A DNA stretch of 64,000 nt from Pseudonocardia autotrophica (GCF_003945385.1 NZ_AP018920.1:5146001-5210000), one strand, 5' to 3'; shown: positions 10,199-18,350, counted from the stretch's first letter. The notes: generated from the sequence alone by a model not told the origin. Numbers and translations are program-made.

Positions 10199-10996
10199 TC
10201 AGGGGGCGCCGAACCCGGCGGCCTCCAGCACCTGCCGGCCCTCGTCGCCGTTCACGTAGTCGACCCACTGCTGGGCGAGGGCCTGGTTCTGGGTGTCGCG
10301 CAGCACCGCGATCGGGTACTCGTTCACCGCCTGCGCCGCCTGGTCGAAGTCGACGCCCTGGGCCTGCCCGTTCGAGGCGGTGACGTCGGTCCGGTAGACC
10401 AGCCCGGCGTCGGCGTTGCCGGTGGTGACCTTCTGCAGCACCGACTTGACGTCCTGCTCCTCGGACACCGCGGGGATGTCGACGCCGGCGGCCTGCTCGA
10501 TCTTCTCGGTCGCCGACCCGCACGGCACCTGCGGCGCGCAGACGACCGTGCGCAGATCCGGGTTGACCAGGTCCTGCAGCGACGCCACCGCCTTCGGGTT
10601 CTGCGGGGCGACGGCGATCTGCAGCGTGTTCGTCGCGAAGACCACGGGCGCGCCCTCGGCCTTGTCCGCGTCGGTCACCTTGGTCATGTTGTTCTGGTCG
10701 GCCGACGCGAAGACGTCGGCCGGCGCGCCCTGGTTGATCTGCTGGGCCAGCGCCGACGATCCGGCGAAGTTGAACACGACGTCGGTGCCGGGGTTCGCCG
10801 CCTCGAACCGCTGCTCCAGCTCCTCGAACGTGCCTGTCAGCGACGCGGCGGCGAACACGGTCAGCGTGCCGCCCCCGGCCTGCCCGCCCTGTTCCTGGTC
10901 GCCGCCGGTGTCACCCCCGCCGCAGCCGGCCAGCACGGCCAGCGCGGTCGCGGCCAGCGCGGCACCGACGGAGCGGGGAACGGATCGGCTCTTCAC
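10199..10996 (-). CDS. modA: Molybdate ABC transporter substrate-binding lipoprotein
   Basis: 265 aa. A basic N-terminus and hydrophobic segment end in the lipobox LAGC (Cys25), followed by a Gly/Gln-rich linker. The mature part has ModA signatures: LTVFAAASLTGTFEEL, FAGSSALAQQINQGAPADVFASAD and a C-terminal YPIAVLRDTQN. It would bind molybdate or tungstate outside the membrane. The GTG at 10996 was chosen because CGGGAG precedes it and it gives a normal lipoprotein signal; upstream in-frame starts add an unlikely 38 residues. No modB or modC permease/ATPase genes are adjacent, which is unusual. Confidence 0.9.
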   Translation of the reverse strand: MKSRSVPRSVGAALAATALAVLAGCGGGDTGGDQEQGGQAGGGTLTVFAAASLTGTFEELEQRFEAANPGTDVVFNFAGSSALAQQINQGAPADVFASADQNNMTKVTDADKAEGAPVVFATNTLQIAVAPQNPKAVASLQDLVNPDLRTVVCAPQVPCGSATEKIEQAAGVDIPAVSEEQDVKSVLQKVTTGNADAGLVYRTDVTASNGQAQGVDFDQAAQAVNEYPIAVLRDTQNQALAQQWVDYVNGDEGRQVLEAAGFGAP

Positions 10997-11068
10997 GTGG
11001 GCTCTCCCGGTACTCGACGACATGCCCGCAGCACCGATCGTCGAAACCGGAGCTGCGGTATCGCGAGG

Positions 11069-11098
11069 ATGATATGGACGCATCAGCGTCATTGCCAG
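11069..11098 (-). promoter_or_regulatory. modA promoter with internal palindrome
   Basis: On the minus strand CTGGCA (11098-11093) and TATCAT (11074-11069) are separated by 18 bp and fit a sigma-A promoter. The palindrome GACGC-ATCA-GCGTC (11077-11090) fills the spacer, a typical repressor position. The mRNA leader would be about 70 nt. Confidence 0.5.
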
Positions 11099-11247
11099 GG
11101 CGGGATCCACGCAGATCGGAGATCAGCTCCGGCGCGCTCCTGCTCGAGTCGCTCGGATTCGTGGCGCTCGCGTGGGCGCGCGCCGCGTAGGGCCGGTACA
11201 TCGGCACCGGATCGGCGCGGGTCGCGGGGGCCGGCGCGGCAGCCTCG

Positions 11248-11655
11248 TCCGCACGGCATCGCTGCCTCGGCTCCGTCCGCCCGAGTTCGTCGTGTCCGCA
11301 CGGGGACCGTCGCGTTCGTACCGGGGATCGTCCGCGTCGACCCCATCCGCACGCACGAGATCGCCGCGTCCGCACGAGATCGCCGCGTTCGCACGAGATT
11401 CGCACCCGTGCGAACACCGCAACCCCGTGCGAGCCCACGCGAGCTGCGCACGGGACCCGCGCCGCGCTACCGAACGACCGGCGCCCCGCCCCCGCTCACG
11501 CCGGATCGCTCCGCCCGCACGGGGACCGCCACGACGGCCCCATCCGCACGGGGTCGCCGCGTTCGCACGGAGTTCCCCCATCCGCACGGGGTTGCCGTGT
11601 TCGCACGGGATCCGATCCCGTGCGAACACGACGATCCCGTGCGAACACCGCGCGC
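11248..11655. repeat. 19-bp periodic direct/inverted repeat array in gene-free DNA
   Basis: Between modA (promoter ends about 11100) and the mtr promoter (11825) there is no convincing gene. GCACGAGA recurs at 11353, 11372 and 11391, and GCACGG at 11546, 11565, 11584 and 11603: exactly 19-bp steps in both clusters. Inverted copies (CCGTGC at 11618 and 11637) keep the same 19-bp step. The unit is roughly TTCGCACGGGATCGCCGCG with TCC/TTC variation. Apparent reading frames across it are Arg-rich products of the repeat. Less regular copies extend from about 11248. Confidence 0.8.
11596..11630. repeat. Perfect 16-bp-arm palindrome at the centre of the repeat array
   Basis: Arms 11596-11611 and 11615-11630 are exact reverse complements around a CCG spacer. 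It marks the point where the 19-bp repeats switch orientation. A smaller relative (11387-11395 with 11407-11415, 9-bp arms) marks the switch in the first cluster. Confidence 0.85.
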
Positions 11656-11824
11656 CTTCGGCCGGTCGCCTAGGCCGCCGCCGCATGGGCGGTCGCCGCT
11701 CAGGCGGCTGCGGCGGCCACCGCGGTTGCCGCGCGAGTGCCGCGTGGGTGCCGCGCGGGTGCCCGGGACACCGGCCCCGGGCGCGGTCGACCGGATTCGG
11801 CGGGCGGGATCGGCCGTCGCTTCC

Positions 11825-11830
11825 TAGGCT
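11825..11830 (+). promoter_or_regulatory. Leaderless -10 element for mtr
   Basis: TAGGCT, 6 nt before the GTG start at 11837, with no Shine-Dalgarno sequence. Transcription would begin at or next to the start codon. Confidence 0.65.
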
Positions 11831-11836
11831 CGGTCC

Positions 11837-13195
11837 GTGGCCCATCACGATCTCGCCGTCGTCGGCACCGGCTCCGGGAACACCATCGTCGACGAACGGT
11901 TCGCCGGGCTCGACGTGGTGCACGTCGAGGCCACCCGGTTCGGCGGCACCTGCCTCAACGTCGGCTGCATCCCGACGAAGATGCTCGCCCACACCGCGGA
12001 GATCGCCGAGTCGGTGCGCACCGCCTCCCGCCTCGGGATCGACGCCCGGATCGACCGGATCCGCTGGCGCGACATCGTGGACCGCGTGTACGGCAGGCTC
12101 GACCCGATCGGCGACGACGGCCGCGAGTACCGCAGCGAGCACGGCACCGTGCACATCGGGCACGCCCGGTTCACCGGGCCGCGCGCGATGACCGTCGAGC
12201 TCGCCGAGGGCGGTACGACGGCGTTCACCGCCGATCGCATCGTGCTCGCCACCGGCGGGCGCCCGGTGGTGCCGCCGCCGGTCGCCGACTCGGGCGTCCC
12301 GTTCGACACCTCGGACACGATCATGCGGATCGGCGAGCTGCCCCGGCACCTCGCGGTGCTCGGTGGCGGCTACATCGCCGCCGAGCTCGCGCACGTCTTC
12401 GGTGGTCTCGGCTGCGAGGTCACGATCGTCGAGCTCGCGGACACCCTGCTCGACGGGATGGACGAGACCGTGACGGAGCGGTTCACCGCGGCCGCCCGGG
12501 AGCGGTTCGACGTCCGCACCGGGCGCTCGGTGGAGCGGGTCACGGGCAGCGCGGGTGACGTCCGGCTGCACCTCGACGACGGCACCCAGGTGCGCGCCGA
12601 CCGGCTCCTGGTGGCGGCCGGCCGCATCCCCAACGGCGACCGGATGGACCTCGCCGCCGGTGGCGTCGCCACCCACGACGACGGCCGCGTCCGCGTCGAC
12701 CGGCACGGCCGCACCACCGCCGACGGCGTCTGGGCGCTCGGCGACGTCAGCACCCCGCACCCGCTCAAGCACGTCGCCAACCACGAGGCCACGATCGTCG
12801 CGCACAATCTCGCGCACCCCGACGACCTGCGCACCGTCGACCACGACCGGGTCCCGGCGGCGGTGTTCGCGAGCCCCCAGGTGGGCACGGTCGGCCGGAC
12901 CGGGCAGCAGTGCCGCGCGGAGGGCCTGGCGCACCGGACCGGCCTGCACGAGTACGGCGACGTCGCCTACGGCTGGGCGATGGAGGAGCAGCGCGGCTTC
13001 TGCAAGATCATCACCTCGCCGGACGGGACACTGTTGGGGGCGCACGTCCTCGGCCCGCAGGCGTCCGTCCTGGTCCAGCAGCTGGTCCAGGCGATGGCGC
13101 TCGGGACCACCGCGCAGCAGCTCGCCGACGTGCAGTACTGGATCCACCCCGCGCTGTCCGAGGTCGTCGAGAACGCGCTGCGCGACGCTCAGTAG
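11837..13195 (+). CDS. mtr: Mycothione reductase
   Basis: 452 aa flavoprotein disulfide reductase. FAD-binding N-terminus (VVGTGSGNTIVDE), redox-active disulfide C39-x4-C44 in GGTCLNVGCIPTKM, NAD(P)H-binding GGGYIAAELAHVFGGLG, and a dimer-interface C-terminus with the active-site His (YWIHPALSEVVENAL). The replacement of the usual GxGxxG by GTGSGN and the short N-terminus are typical of mycothione reductases. It reduces mycothiol disulfide with NADPH in the cytosol, so the organism uses mycothiol. The gene is transcribed leaderless and overlaps ltrA convergently by 7 bp. Confidence 0.93.
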   Translation: MAHHDLAVVGTGSGNTIVDERFAGLDVVHVEATRFGGTCLNVGCIPTKMLAHTAEIAESVRTASRLGIDARIDRIRWRDIVDRVYGRLDPIGDDGREYRSEHGTVHIGHARFTGPRAMTVELAEGGTTAFTADRIVLATGGRPVVPPPVADSGVPFDTSDTIMRIGELPRHLAVLGGGYIAAELAHVFGGLGCEVTIVELADTLLDGMDETVTERFTAAARERFDVRTGRSVERVTGSAGDVRLHLDDGTQVRADRLLVAAGRIPNGDRMDLAAGGVATHDDGRVRVDRHGRTTADGVWALGDVSTPHPLKHVANHEATIVAHNLAHPDDLRTVDHDRVPAAVFASPQVGTVGRTGQQCRAEGLAHRTGLHEYGDVAYGWAMEEQRGFCKIITSPDGTLLGAHVLGPQASVLVQQLVQAMALGTTAQQLADVQYWIHPALSEVVENALRDAQ

Positions 13196-14358
13196 GCCGG
13201 TGCCCGCCGCGTCGACAGCTGGGTGACAGCGGCCAGCCCGATCAGCACGGCCAGCACCACGAGCCCGATCACGATCGCCGGGAGCGCCGCACCGAACAGC
13301 AGCGCCACCGCACCGCCGACGACCAGGATCACGGCCGCGAGGTAGCGGCTGCGCCCGGCAGCACCCGTCCGGCCGCGCAGGTAGATCGTGTTGCCCGCGA
13401 GGTAGAGCAGCGGTCCGCCGATCGAGACGAGCACCAGCGCCGGGCCGTTCTCCGGATGCGTCAGGTGCACCTCGATCCCGACCGCGAAGAGCACCGCACC
13501 GGCGACCATGAGTCCGTGTGCGTAGGCGAACGCCGCCCGGGCCGCCCCGGCGCTGTCGTCGCCGTGGGAGGCCGGAGCGTCGTGACCGGCCAGTGCGAAG
13601 TACGACCACCAGAGCGCGACCAGCCCGGTGAACCCGAGCCCCGCGATCAGCACCGCGTACGGGGTGATCGGCTCCAGCTCGGACAGCGTGAAACCCATGA
13701 TCAGGATGGACTCGCCGAGCGCGATGATGAAGACCAGCCGGTTGCGTTCGGCGAGGTGCACGATGTCGATCGGCCAGCTCCGCATCGGGGTCGAGCCGAG
13801 GCCGGGGACCCGGAACTCGACCCGCGGCCCGGCCAGGTCGACCGCGACCGCGAGCCCCCAGACGACCAGCCGGGCGGTCGGCGGCAGCAGCGCGCCGAGC
13901 AGGAACAGGCCCCCCGCGACCGAGCTCCAGACCAGCAGGTTCCGGTAGTTGCGGGAGAGCACGTGGCCGCGCATCGCGATCCACATGAACAGCGGCCGCC
14001 CGATCTGGGCCGTCGCGTAGCAGGCGGCGAAGAGCAGGCCACCGTCGCTGAACGCGGTCGGCAGGGCCAGCGCCATCCCGAGCGCGGCCAGCATCAGCAG
14101 CGCGTTGAGCAACCGGACCGACGTCCGCGCCGGGTCGAGGTAGTTCATCGCCCAGGCCGAGTAGTTCCACAGCCACCACACCGCTGCGAACAGCAGGGCC
14201 GTCTCGAGGGCACCGCGCGGGGTGAGGTGGTAGAGCAGCGTGTGCGAGACCTGGATGATCGCGAACACGTAGACCAGGTCGAAGAAGAGCTCGATCGGCG
14301 CGACCTCGGAGTCGCCGTCCCGCCGCAGCAACCGCGGTGACCCGCTCCGGATCGTCAT
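13189..14358 (-). CDS. Low temperature requirement protein A family membrane protein
   Basis: 389 aa with about ten to eleven membrane segments. The N-terminal VAPIELFFDLVYVFAIIQVSHTLLYHL is the signature of the LtrA family (named for a Listeria gene needed for growth in the cold); biochemical function is unknown. ATG at 14358 is preceded by TACCCT at a distance of 7 nt, so the gene is probably leaderless; the longer upstream reading is Arg/Gly-rich and not credible. Its last 7 bp overlap the end of mtr on the other strand. Confidence 0.88.
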   Translation of the reverse strand: MTIRSGSPRLLRRDGDSEVAPIELFFDLVYVFAIIQVSHTLLYHLTPRGALETALLFAAVWWLWNYSAWAMNYLDPARTSVRLLNALLMLAALGMALALPTAFSDGGLLFAACYATAQIGRPLFMWIAMRGHVLSRNYRNLLVWSSVAGGLFLLGALLPPTARLVVWGLAVAVDLAGPRVEFRVPGLGSTPMRSWPIDIVHLAERNRLVFIIALGESILIMGFTLSELEPITPYAVLIAGLGFTGLVALWWSYFALAGHDAPASHGDDSAGAARAAFAYAHGLMVAGAVLFAVGIEVHLTHPENGPALVLVSIGGPLLYLAGNTIYLRGRTGAAGRSRYLAAVILVVGGAVALLFGAALPAIVIGLVVLAVLIGLAAVTQLSTRRAPAY

Positions 14359-14365
14359 CTGCCGC

Positions 14366-14371
14366 AGGGTA
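14366..14371 (-). promoter_or_regulatory. Leaderless -10 element for the LtrA-family gene
   Basis: TACCCT on the minus strand, 7 nt before the ATG at 14358. Confidence 0.5.
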
Positions 14372-14496
14372 CCGGCGCGGCGACGAGGCTCCCTGCCGGT
14401 AGGGCCGTTGCGCCTACCCGCCCGTTCCGCCCCGGCGCTAGCGTCGCCCCGAGCCACCGCAGTGGATCACCTGTGGGCGGGAGGAGGAACCGGCAC

Positions 14497-15141
14497 ATGA
14501 CGACAGCAGGTCCCGGCGACCCGACAGCGCTCGTCGCGCTCGCCGTCCCGCCCGCCGATCTCGCCCCGGGCGGCTCCGGGGGCGGGCTCCTGGTGCTCCT
14601 CGCCGGGCTGGTGCTGTGCCTCGGCGGCGCCCGCTCGATCCTGCTCGCCGCGGGTGCCGCCGGGTTCGGCCTCGCCGGCGGCCTGGCCTCGGCGCTCGGC
14701 GGGCCGGTCCCGGTCACGGTGCTCGTCGGCGTCGCGGGCGCCGCCGGGGCGGTCGCGCTGGTGCGCTTCGCTGCCGGGGCCGCGGTCTTCGTCGTCGGCG
14801 GGCTCGCCGGCGGCGCCGCCGTGCTGGGTCTGCTGGCCGCACTGCCGTCCGGCGGCGGGCTGTCCCGGATGCTCACCCTCGTCGTGGTCGCGGCGGCGGC
14901 GCTGGTCGCCGGCCTCGCGCTGGCCCGGGCCAGAGGCATCGTGCTGCGGATCGCCACTGCACTCGGCGGCGCCGCGCTGGTCGTGCGCGGCGTGATCTCG
15001 GCCGGGCCGGCGTTCCTCGCCGGGCTGCAGGCCCCGGCGACCCCGCTCGAGAGCATCGCCGCAGTGGTCGTGCTCGTGGCGCTGGCCTACACCGGGTACC
15101 GGGTGCAGGTCTCGTTCGACCGGCGACGGGCGACCGCCTGA
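14497..15141 (+). CDS. Small multi-pass membrane protein of unknown function
   Basis: 214 aa, very rich in Ala, Gly, Val and Leu, with five or six hydrophobic segments separated by short turns (for example LLVLLAGLVLCLGG and SIAAVVVLVALAYTGYRV). The start ATG follows GGGAGGAGGA. No enzyme motif is visible. The gene is the first of a same-strand series but lies 44 bp from the next gene, so co-transcription is possible but not certain. Confidence 0.75.
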   Translation: MTTAGPGDPTALVALAVPPADLAPGGSGGGLLVLLAGLVLCLGGARSILLAAGAAGFGLAGGLASALGGPVPVTVLVGVAGAAGAVALVRFAAGAAVFVVGGLAGGAAVLGLLAALPSGGGLSRMLTLVVVAAAALVAGLALARARGIVLRIATALGGAALVVRGVISAGPAFLAGLQAPATPLESIAAVVVLVALAYTGYRVQVSFDRRRATA

Positions 15142-15185
15142 GGAGCCGCCGGAACACCACGGCGGCCCGCGTGGTTGTCGGGGGC

Positions 15186-15521
15186 ATGTCGGACAACCAG
15201 GACACGGTCGTCACGGACGACCCGGCACAACACCGCTACTCGATCGCCCTGGACGGGGTTCGGGTCGGTCTCGCGGCCTATGTGGACGACGGCGAGCGGC
15301 GGATCTTCCACCACACCGAGATTGACGACGCCTACGGCGGCCGGGGCCTGGCCGGGACGCTGGTCCGCGAGGCGCTGACCGACACCCGCGCCGCCGGGAA
15401 ACGGATCGTCCCGATGTGCCCGTACGTGCGGCGCTGGGTCTCCTCGCACGAGGGGTTCGCCGACGTCCTCGATCCGGTCACGCCCGCCGTGATCCGGACG
15501 GTCGAGCAGGCCCTGCGATGA
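15186..15521 (+). CDS. GNAT-like N-acetyltransferase (YjdJ type)
   Basis: 111 aa. Short GNAT of the DUF4442/YjdJ-like type: DGVRVGLAAYVDDGERRIFHHTEIDDAYGGRGLAGTLVREAL holds the Q/R-x-x-G-x-G/A acetyl-CoA loop, and IVPMCPYVRRWVSSHEGFADVL is the conserved C-terminal CPY/VxxW region. Substrate unknown. The stop overlaps the next start (ATGA), suggesting translational coupling with the AhpD-like gene. Confidence 0.88.
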   Translation: MSDNQDTVVTDDPAQHRYSIALDGVRVGLAAYVDDGERRIFHHTEIDDAYGGRGLAGTLVREALTDTRAAGKRIVPMCPYVRRWVSSHEGFADVLDPVTPAVIRTVEQALR

Positions 15522-16009
15522 GCGGCCGGGTCCTGATCGACAAGCAGAACCCCGAGGTGTACGCGGCCATGCGACGGGCCGTACGCACCGTGCGGGACGC
15601 GGCCGAGGCGGCCGGGATCGACCGGGCGCTGATGGAGCTGCTCAACGTCCGGGTCTCCCAGCTCAACGGCTGCGAGATCTGCCTGGACATCCACTCGCGG
15701 GCGGCGATCACGGCCGGGGTCACCCCGCAGCGGCTCGCGTTGCTGCCGGCGTGGCGGGAGAGCCGGATCTACGACGCCCGTGAGCGCGCCGCGCTGGAGA
15801 TCGCCGAGGCGGTCACCCTGACCGCGGCGACGCACCTCGACGACGAGGCCTACGCGAAGGCCCGGTCCGGCCTCACCGACGACGAGACCTCGGCGCTGAT
15901 CTGGGCCGCGATCACGATCAACGCGTTCAACCGCATCTCGATACTCTCCCGCCATCCGGTGCCGGAGCGGGACGCACAGGGCAGGACGACCACGGGAGCA
16001 CTGCGATGA
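15518..16009 (+). CDS. AhpD-like carboxymuconolactone decarboxylase family protein
   Basis: 163 aa, all-helical CMD/AhpD fold. The redox motif C52-E-I-C55-x3-H59 (LNGCEICLDIHS) is the thiol-peroxidase catalytic centre of AhpD-type proteins. It probably reduces a peroxide or a partner disulfide using low-molecular-weight thiols. It overlaps the GNAT upstream and the pirin downstream by 4 bp each, forming a tight three-gene operon. Confidence 0.88.
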   Translation: MSGRVLIDKQNPEVYAAMRRAVRTVRDAAEAAGIDRALMELLNVRVSQLNGCEICLDIHSRAAITAGVTPQRLALLPAWRESRIYDARERAALEIAEAVTLTAATHLDDEAYAKARSGLTDDETSALIWAAITINAFNRISILSRHPVPERDAQGRTTTGALR

Positions 16010-16977
16010 GCAACGTCGAAGCCGTCCCCGAGGAGGTCGTGTGCGGCGGTGGCTCCGCCCGGGCCGAGCTGGTGACACCCCGTGAGGTCCCGCTGGGCGG
16101 CCCCCGGGCGATGACCGTGCGCCGCACCCTCCCCCGCCGCGTGCGCTCGCTGATCGGGGCCTGGTGCTTCATCGACCACTACGGGCCGGACCGGGTGTCC
16201 GGGACCGGCGGGATGGCCGTCCCCGGACACCCGCACACCGGGCTGCAGACGGTGTCCTGGCTGTTCGAGGGCGAGATCGAGCACCGCGACACCACCGGCG
16301 CGCACGCGATCATCCGTCCCGGCGAGCTGAACCTGATGACGGCCGGATCGGGCATCGCGCACTCCGAGTACTCCACCCCGGACACCGAGACCCTGCACGG
16401 GGTCCAGCTGTGGCTGGCGCTCCCGGTCGCGCACCGGGAGACCGCCCCGGGGTTCGCCCACCACGCGCCGTCGCCGATCCGGCAGGACGACGCGACGCTG
16501 CGGGTCTTCCTCGGCTCGCTGGCCGGGTCGACGTCACCGGTACAGACGTTCTCGCCGCTGCTGGGGGCCGAGGTCGTGCTCCCGGCGGGCGGACGGCTGT
16601 CGGTTCCGGCGACACCGTCGTTCGAGTACGGGGTGCTCGTCGACACCGGCTCGGCGGACGTGTGCGGCACCGCCGCCGGATCCGGCGAGCTGGTCTACCT
16701 GCCGCCGGGGGCCTCCGGAATCGAGATCCGGGCAACCGGCACCGGTGAGACCCGGGTGCTGCTGCTCGGCGGGGAGCCGCTCGACGAGCAGATCGTCATG
16801 TGGTGGAACTTCATCGGCTCCTCGCACGAGGAGATCGTCGCGTTCCGCGAGCAGTGGCAGCAGGAGCGCGCGGCCGGCGGGTCCGAGCAGGGCCGCTTCG
16901 GCACGTTCCCGGACGCCTGGGACTCGACGCTCCCGGCCCCCGAGCTCCCGAACGCGCGGCTCACCCCGCGGGAGTGA
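16006..16977 (+). CDS. Pirin family protein (cupin)
   Basis: 323 aa, bicupin. The N-terminal metal site is in GHPHTGLQTVSWLFEGEIEHRD (two His plus His/Glu) followed by ELNLMTAGSGIAHSE, the classic pirin motif. Pirins bind Fe and act as quercetin 2,3-dioxygenases or redox-sensing cofactors; the role here is unknown. Start overlaps the AhpD-like gene (ATGA). Its 3' end overlaps the convergent MarR gene by 17 bp. Confidence 0.92.
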   Translation: MSNVEAVPEEVVCGGGSARAELVTPREVPLGGPRAMTVRRTLPRRVRSLIGAWCFIDHYGPDRVSGTGGMAVPGHPHTGLQTVSWLFEGEIEHRDTTGAHAIIRPGELNLMTAGSGIAHSEYSTPDTETLHGVQLWLALPVAHRETAPGFAHHAPSPIRQDDATLRVFLGSLAGSTSPVQTFSPLLGAEVVLPAGGRLSVPATPSFEYGVLVDTGSADVCGTAAGSGELVYLPPGASGIEIRATGTGETRVLLLGGEPLDEQIVMWWNFIGSSHEEIVAFREQWQQERAAGGSEQGRFGTFPDAWDSTLPAPELPNARLTPRE

Positions 16978-17434
16978 CCTGCGCCGGATCCCGGTCCGCG
17001 AGTTCGACGAGCATGTCGGCGACCCGGTGCAGGCCGTGCGCGAGATCCGCGGGCTCGGGCAGGCCGGGCTCGGCCGCGGTCGCCGCCATGCTCGGCAGCA
17101 CCGCAGCGAGCAGGCCGTCGGTCAGCTCGCGCCCGGCGCCGGTCAGCTCGACCAGCACGATCCGCCGGTTGTCCCGCGGTCGGAGCCGCGCCACGAGTCC
17201 GCGCCGCTCCAGCCGGTCGACCAGCGCCGTGACGCTGCCCTGGCTCAGGCCGGTGCGCTCGGCCACCTCGCCCGCCCGAGCCGGCCCCGCCATGGCGAGA
17301 TGGGTGAGCGTGACGACCTCGGGGACACCGAGCCCGAACCGGGTGCCGACGGCCAGCCGGTAGCGGTCGATGCCGTGGGCGAAGGCGTGCACGCCCGCGA
17401 GCACCGCCCGGGCCTGCTCGGACGCCTCCGGCAT
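16961..17434 (-). CDS. MarR family transcriptional regulator
   Basis: 157 aa. Winged helix centred on AGEVAERTGLSQGSVTALVDRLERRGLVARLRPRDNRRIVLVELT, typical of MarR with an R-x-x-D-x-R wing. The ATG at 17434 has GGAAGG 9 nt upstream; a GTG at 17476 would add 14 residues without a good site. It may sense phenolic or oxidative ligands and control itself and the adjoining pirin-containing operon (inference). Confidence 0.88.
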   Translation of the reverse strand: MPEASEQARAVLAGVHAFAHGIDRYRLAVGTRFGLGVPEVVTLTHLAMAGPARAGEVAERTGLSQGSVTALVDRLERRGLVARLRPRDNRRIVLVELTGAGRELTDGLLAAVLPSMAATAAEPGLPEPADLAHGLHRVADMLVELADRDPAQVTPAG

Positions 17435-17478
17435 GGGCGAGAACCTTCCGACGACGATTTCTCGATCGGCGAACACTT

Positions 17479-17493
17479 TGACTGCCGAAGTCA
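17479..17493. promoter_or_regulatory. Possible MarR operator
   Basis: Inverted repeat TGACT-GCCGA-AGTCA in the divergent region between the MarR gene and the DUF2795-like gene, overlapping a TTGACT that could serve as a -35 element for the plus strand. Confidence 0.4.
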
Positions 17494-17584
17494 GGATCTG
17501 TCATCGTGGTGCAGATCACATCCGTGGTCATCCACCGTCGACGACGCCGGTGCCTCGCTCCCGCCCCACCTTCCGGAGGTTCCG

Positions 17585-17818
17585 ATGACGGCTGCGCCGC
17601 TGCACCCCGGGTCCGACGACGCCGAACACCTCCGGTACGCACTGCGCCACGTGCTGGCCGGGCTCGCGCTGCCCGCGCAGCGCTGGCAGATCCTCGCGCA
17701 CGCCACCGACTGGGGTGCCCCGGCGAGCCTGCGCCAGCGCCTCGCCGCGCTGCCCGAGGGCACGTACCGCAGCTACGAGGCGATCGTCGCGGCGGCGCTG
17801 GCCGCGCTGCGCCGCTGA
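17585..17818 (+). CDS. Small DUF2795-like protein
   Basis: 77 aa. LRYALRHVLAGLALPAQRWQILAHAT and LAALPEGTYRSYEAIVAAA follow the DUF2795 pattern (short helical domain ending in L-P-x-x-x-Y-x-S/Y). Function unknown. ATG at 17585 has GGAGGTTCC at 17574-17582. The gene diverges from marR and is followed immediately by a tandem repeat. Confidence 0.75.
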   Translation: MTAAPLHPGSDDAEHLRYALRHVLAGLALPAQRWQILAHATDWGAPASLRQRLAALPEGTYRSYEAIVAAALAALRR

Positions 17819-17830
17819 CCTCGCCGACCG

Positions 17831-17934
17831 GCGGGACCGACCGGCAGGGCCAACCGGCGAGACCGACCGGCAGAGCCGACCGGCGAGACCGACCGGCAGA
17901 GCCGACCGGCGAGACCGACCGGCGGGGCCGAGCC
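17831..17934. repeat. 13-bp tandem repeat, about eight copies
   Basis: Units alternate GCGAGACCGACCG and GCAGAGCCGACCG, giving a 26-bp higher-order period. The outer copies carry one or two changes and the inner ones are identical. It fills the gap between the stop of the DUF2795-like gene and the stop of the minus-strand ACT-domain gene. Confidence 0.85.
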
Positions 17935-17937
17935 TGC

Positions 17938-18255
17938 TCAGCCGTGCTCGGCCCGCACGACGGCGACCACCCGGCGCAGCTGTTCCAGCAGCAGCTCGGG
18001 ATCGCGCCCGTCCGGCTCGACGCTGCCTTCGACCCGGCCGATGTCGCCGCTCAGGTCGGCACGCAGCTCACGCAGCTGGTATCGGCGCGAGCGCAGGGTC
18101 ACCAGCACCTTGGCCAGCCCGTCGCCGCCGTCGGCGACGAGCAGGCTGAACGGATGGGCGTCGCAGGCGGCGGGCGACGGTGCACCCTCGACAGCCGAAT
18201 CGACAGCGGAATCAGCGGGGGCATCGACGGAACTCGGTGTGGACATCGCAGACAT
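17938..18255 (-). CDS. ACT-domain protein resembling acetolactate synthase small subunit (IlvM type)
   Basis: 105 aa. After a low-complexity 40-residue N-terminus, residues 41-105 (FSLLVADGGDGLAKVLVTLR...YQLRELRAD...GRVEGSVEPDG...LLLEQLRRVVAV) follow the beta-alpha-beta-beta-alpha-beta ACT pattern of IlvN/IlvM small subunits. The effector-binding Gly/Asn loop is partly degenerate (DGGDGL). The nearest candidate partner, a large thiamine-diphosphate subunit, is not adjacent. ATG at 18255 follows GGGAGAT. The upstream region encodes a Leu/Ile-rich leader peptide with alternative hairpins, which links this gene to branched-chain amino-acid control. A dedicated regulatory subunit for a distant ilvB is the best guess. 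Confidence 0.7.
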   Translation of the reverse strand: MSAMSTPSSVDAPADSAVDSAVEGAPSPAACDAHPFSLLVADGGDGLAKVLVTLRSRRYQLRELRADLSGDIGRVEGSVEPDGRDPELLLEQLRRVVAVVRAEHG

Positions 18256-18257
18256 CT

Positions 18258-18298
18258 CGGATCTCCCGGTCGGCTGGTGCGGAGGATCCGGCCAGGTC
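18258..18298 (-). promoter_or_regulatory. Leader hairpin elements masking the ribosome-binding site
   Basis: On the minus strand CGGATC (18290-18285) can pair with GATCCG (18263-18258), which folds the GGGAG ribosome-binding site of the ACT-domain gene into a stem. Just upstream GACCTGG (18298-18292) can instead pair with CCAGGTC (18335-18329) in the loop of the previous hairpin. The structures are mutually dependent, as in attenuators. Confidence 0.45.
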
Positions 18299-18318
18299 CG
18301 GTGGCGGCACGACGGCAC

Positions 18319-18350
18319 GCGCGCCGGCGACCTGGGTTCAGCCGGCGCGC
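18319..18350 (-). terminator. Hairpin overlapping the leader-peptide stop
   Basis: Perfect 10-bp stem (18319-18328 with 18341-18350) and 12-nt loop. It lies 44 nt after the stop of the DsbA-like gene and overlaps the last codons of the leader peptide. It may end transcription of the upstream gene and/or act as the first stem of the attenuator. Confidence 0.6.

Noticed and set aside
11248..11655. CRISPR array
   Set aside because: Unit spacing of 19 bp leaves no spacers, the units are degenerate, orientation flips and no cas genes are present.
11123..14179. Thousand-codon minus-strand reading across mtr, the LtrA-family gene and the repeat array
   Set aside because: Composition is Arg/Gly/Asp shadow; it crosses two well-supported genes and the repetitive region.
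17434..17476. Longer start for the MarR gene at GTG 17476
   Set aside because: No ribosome-binding site and the extra residues are not family-like; ATG 17434 has GGAAGG.
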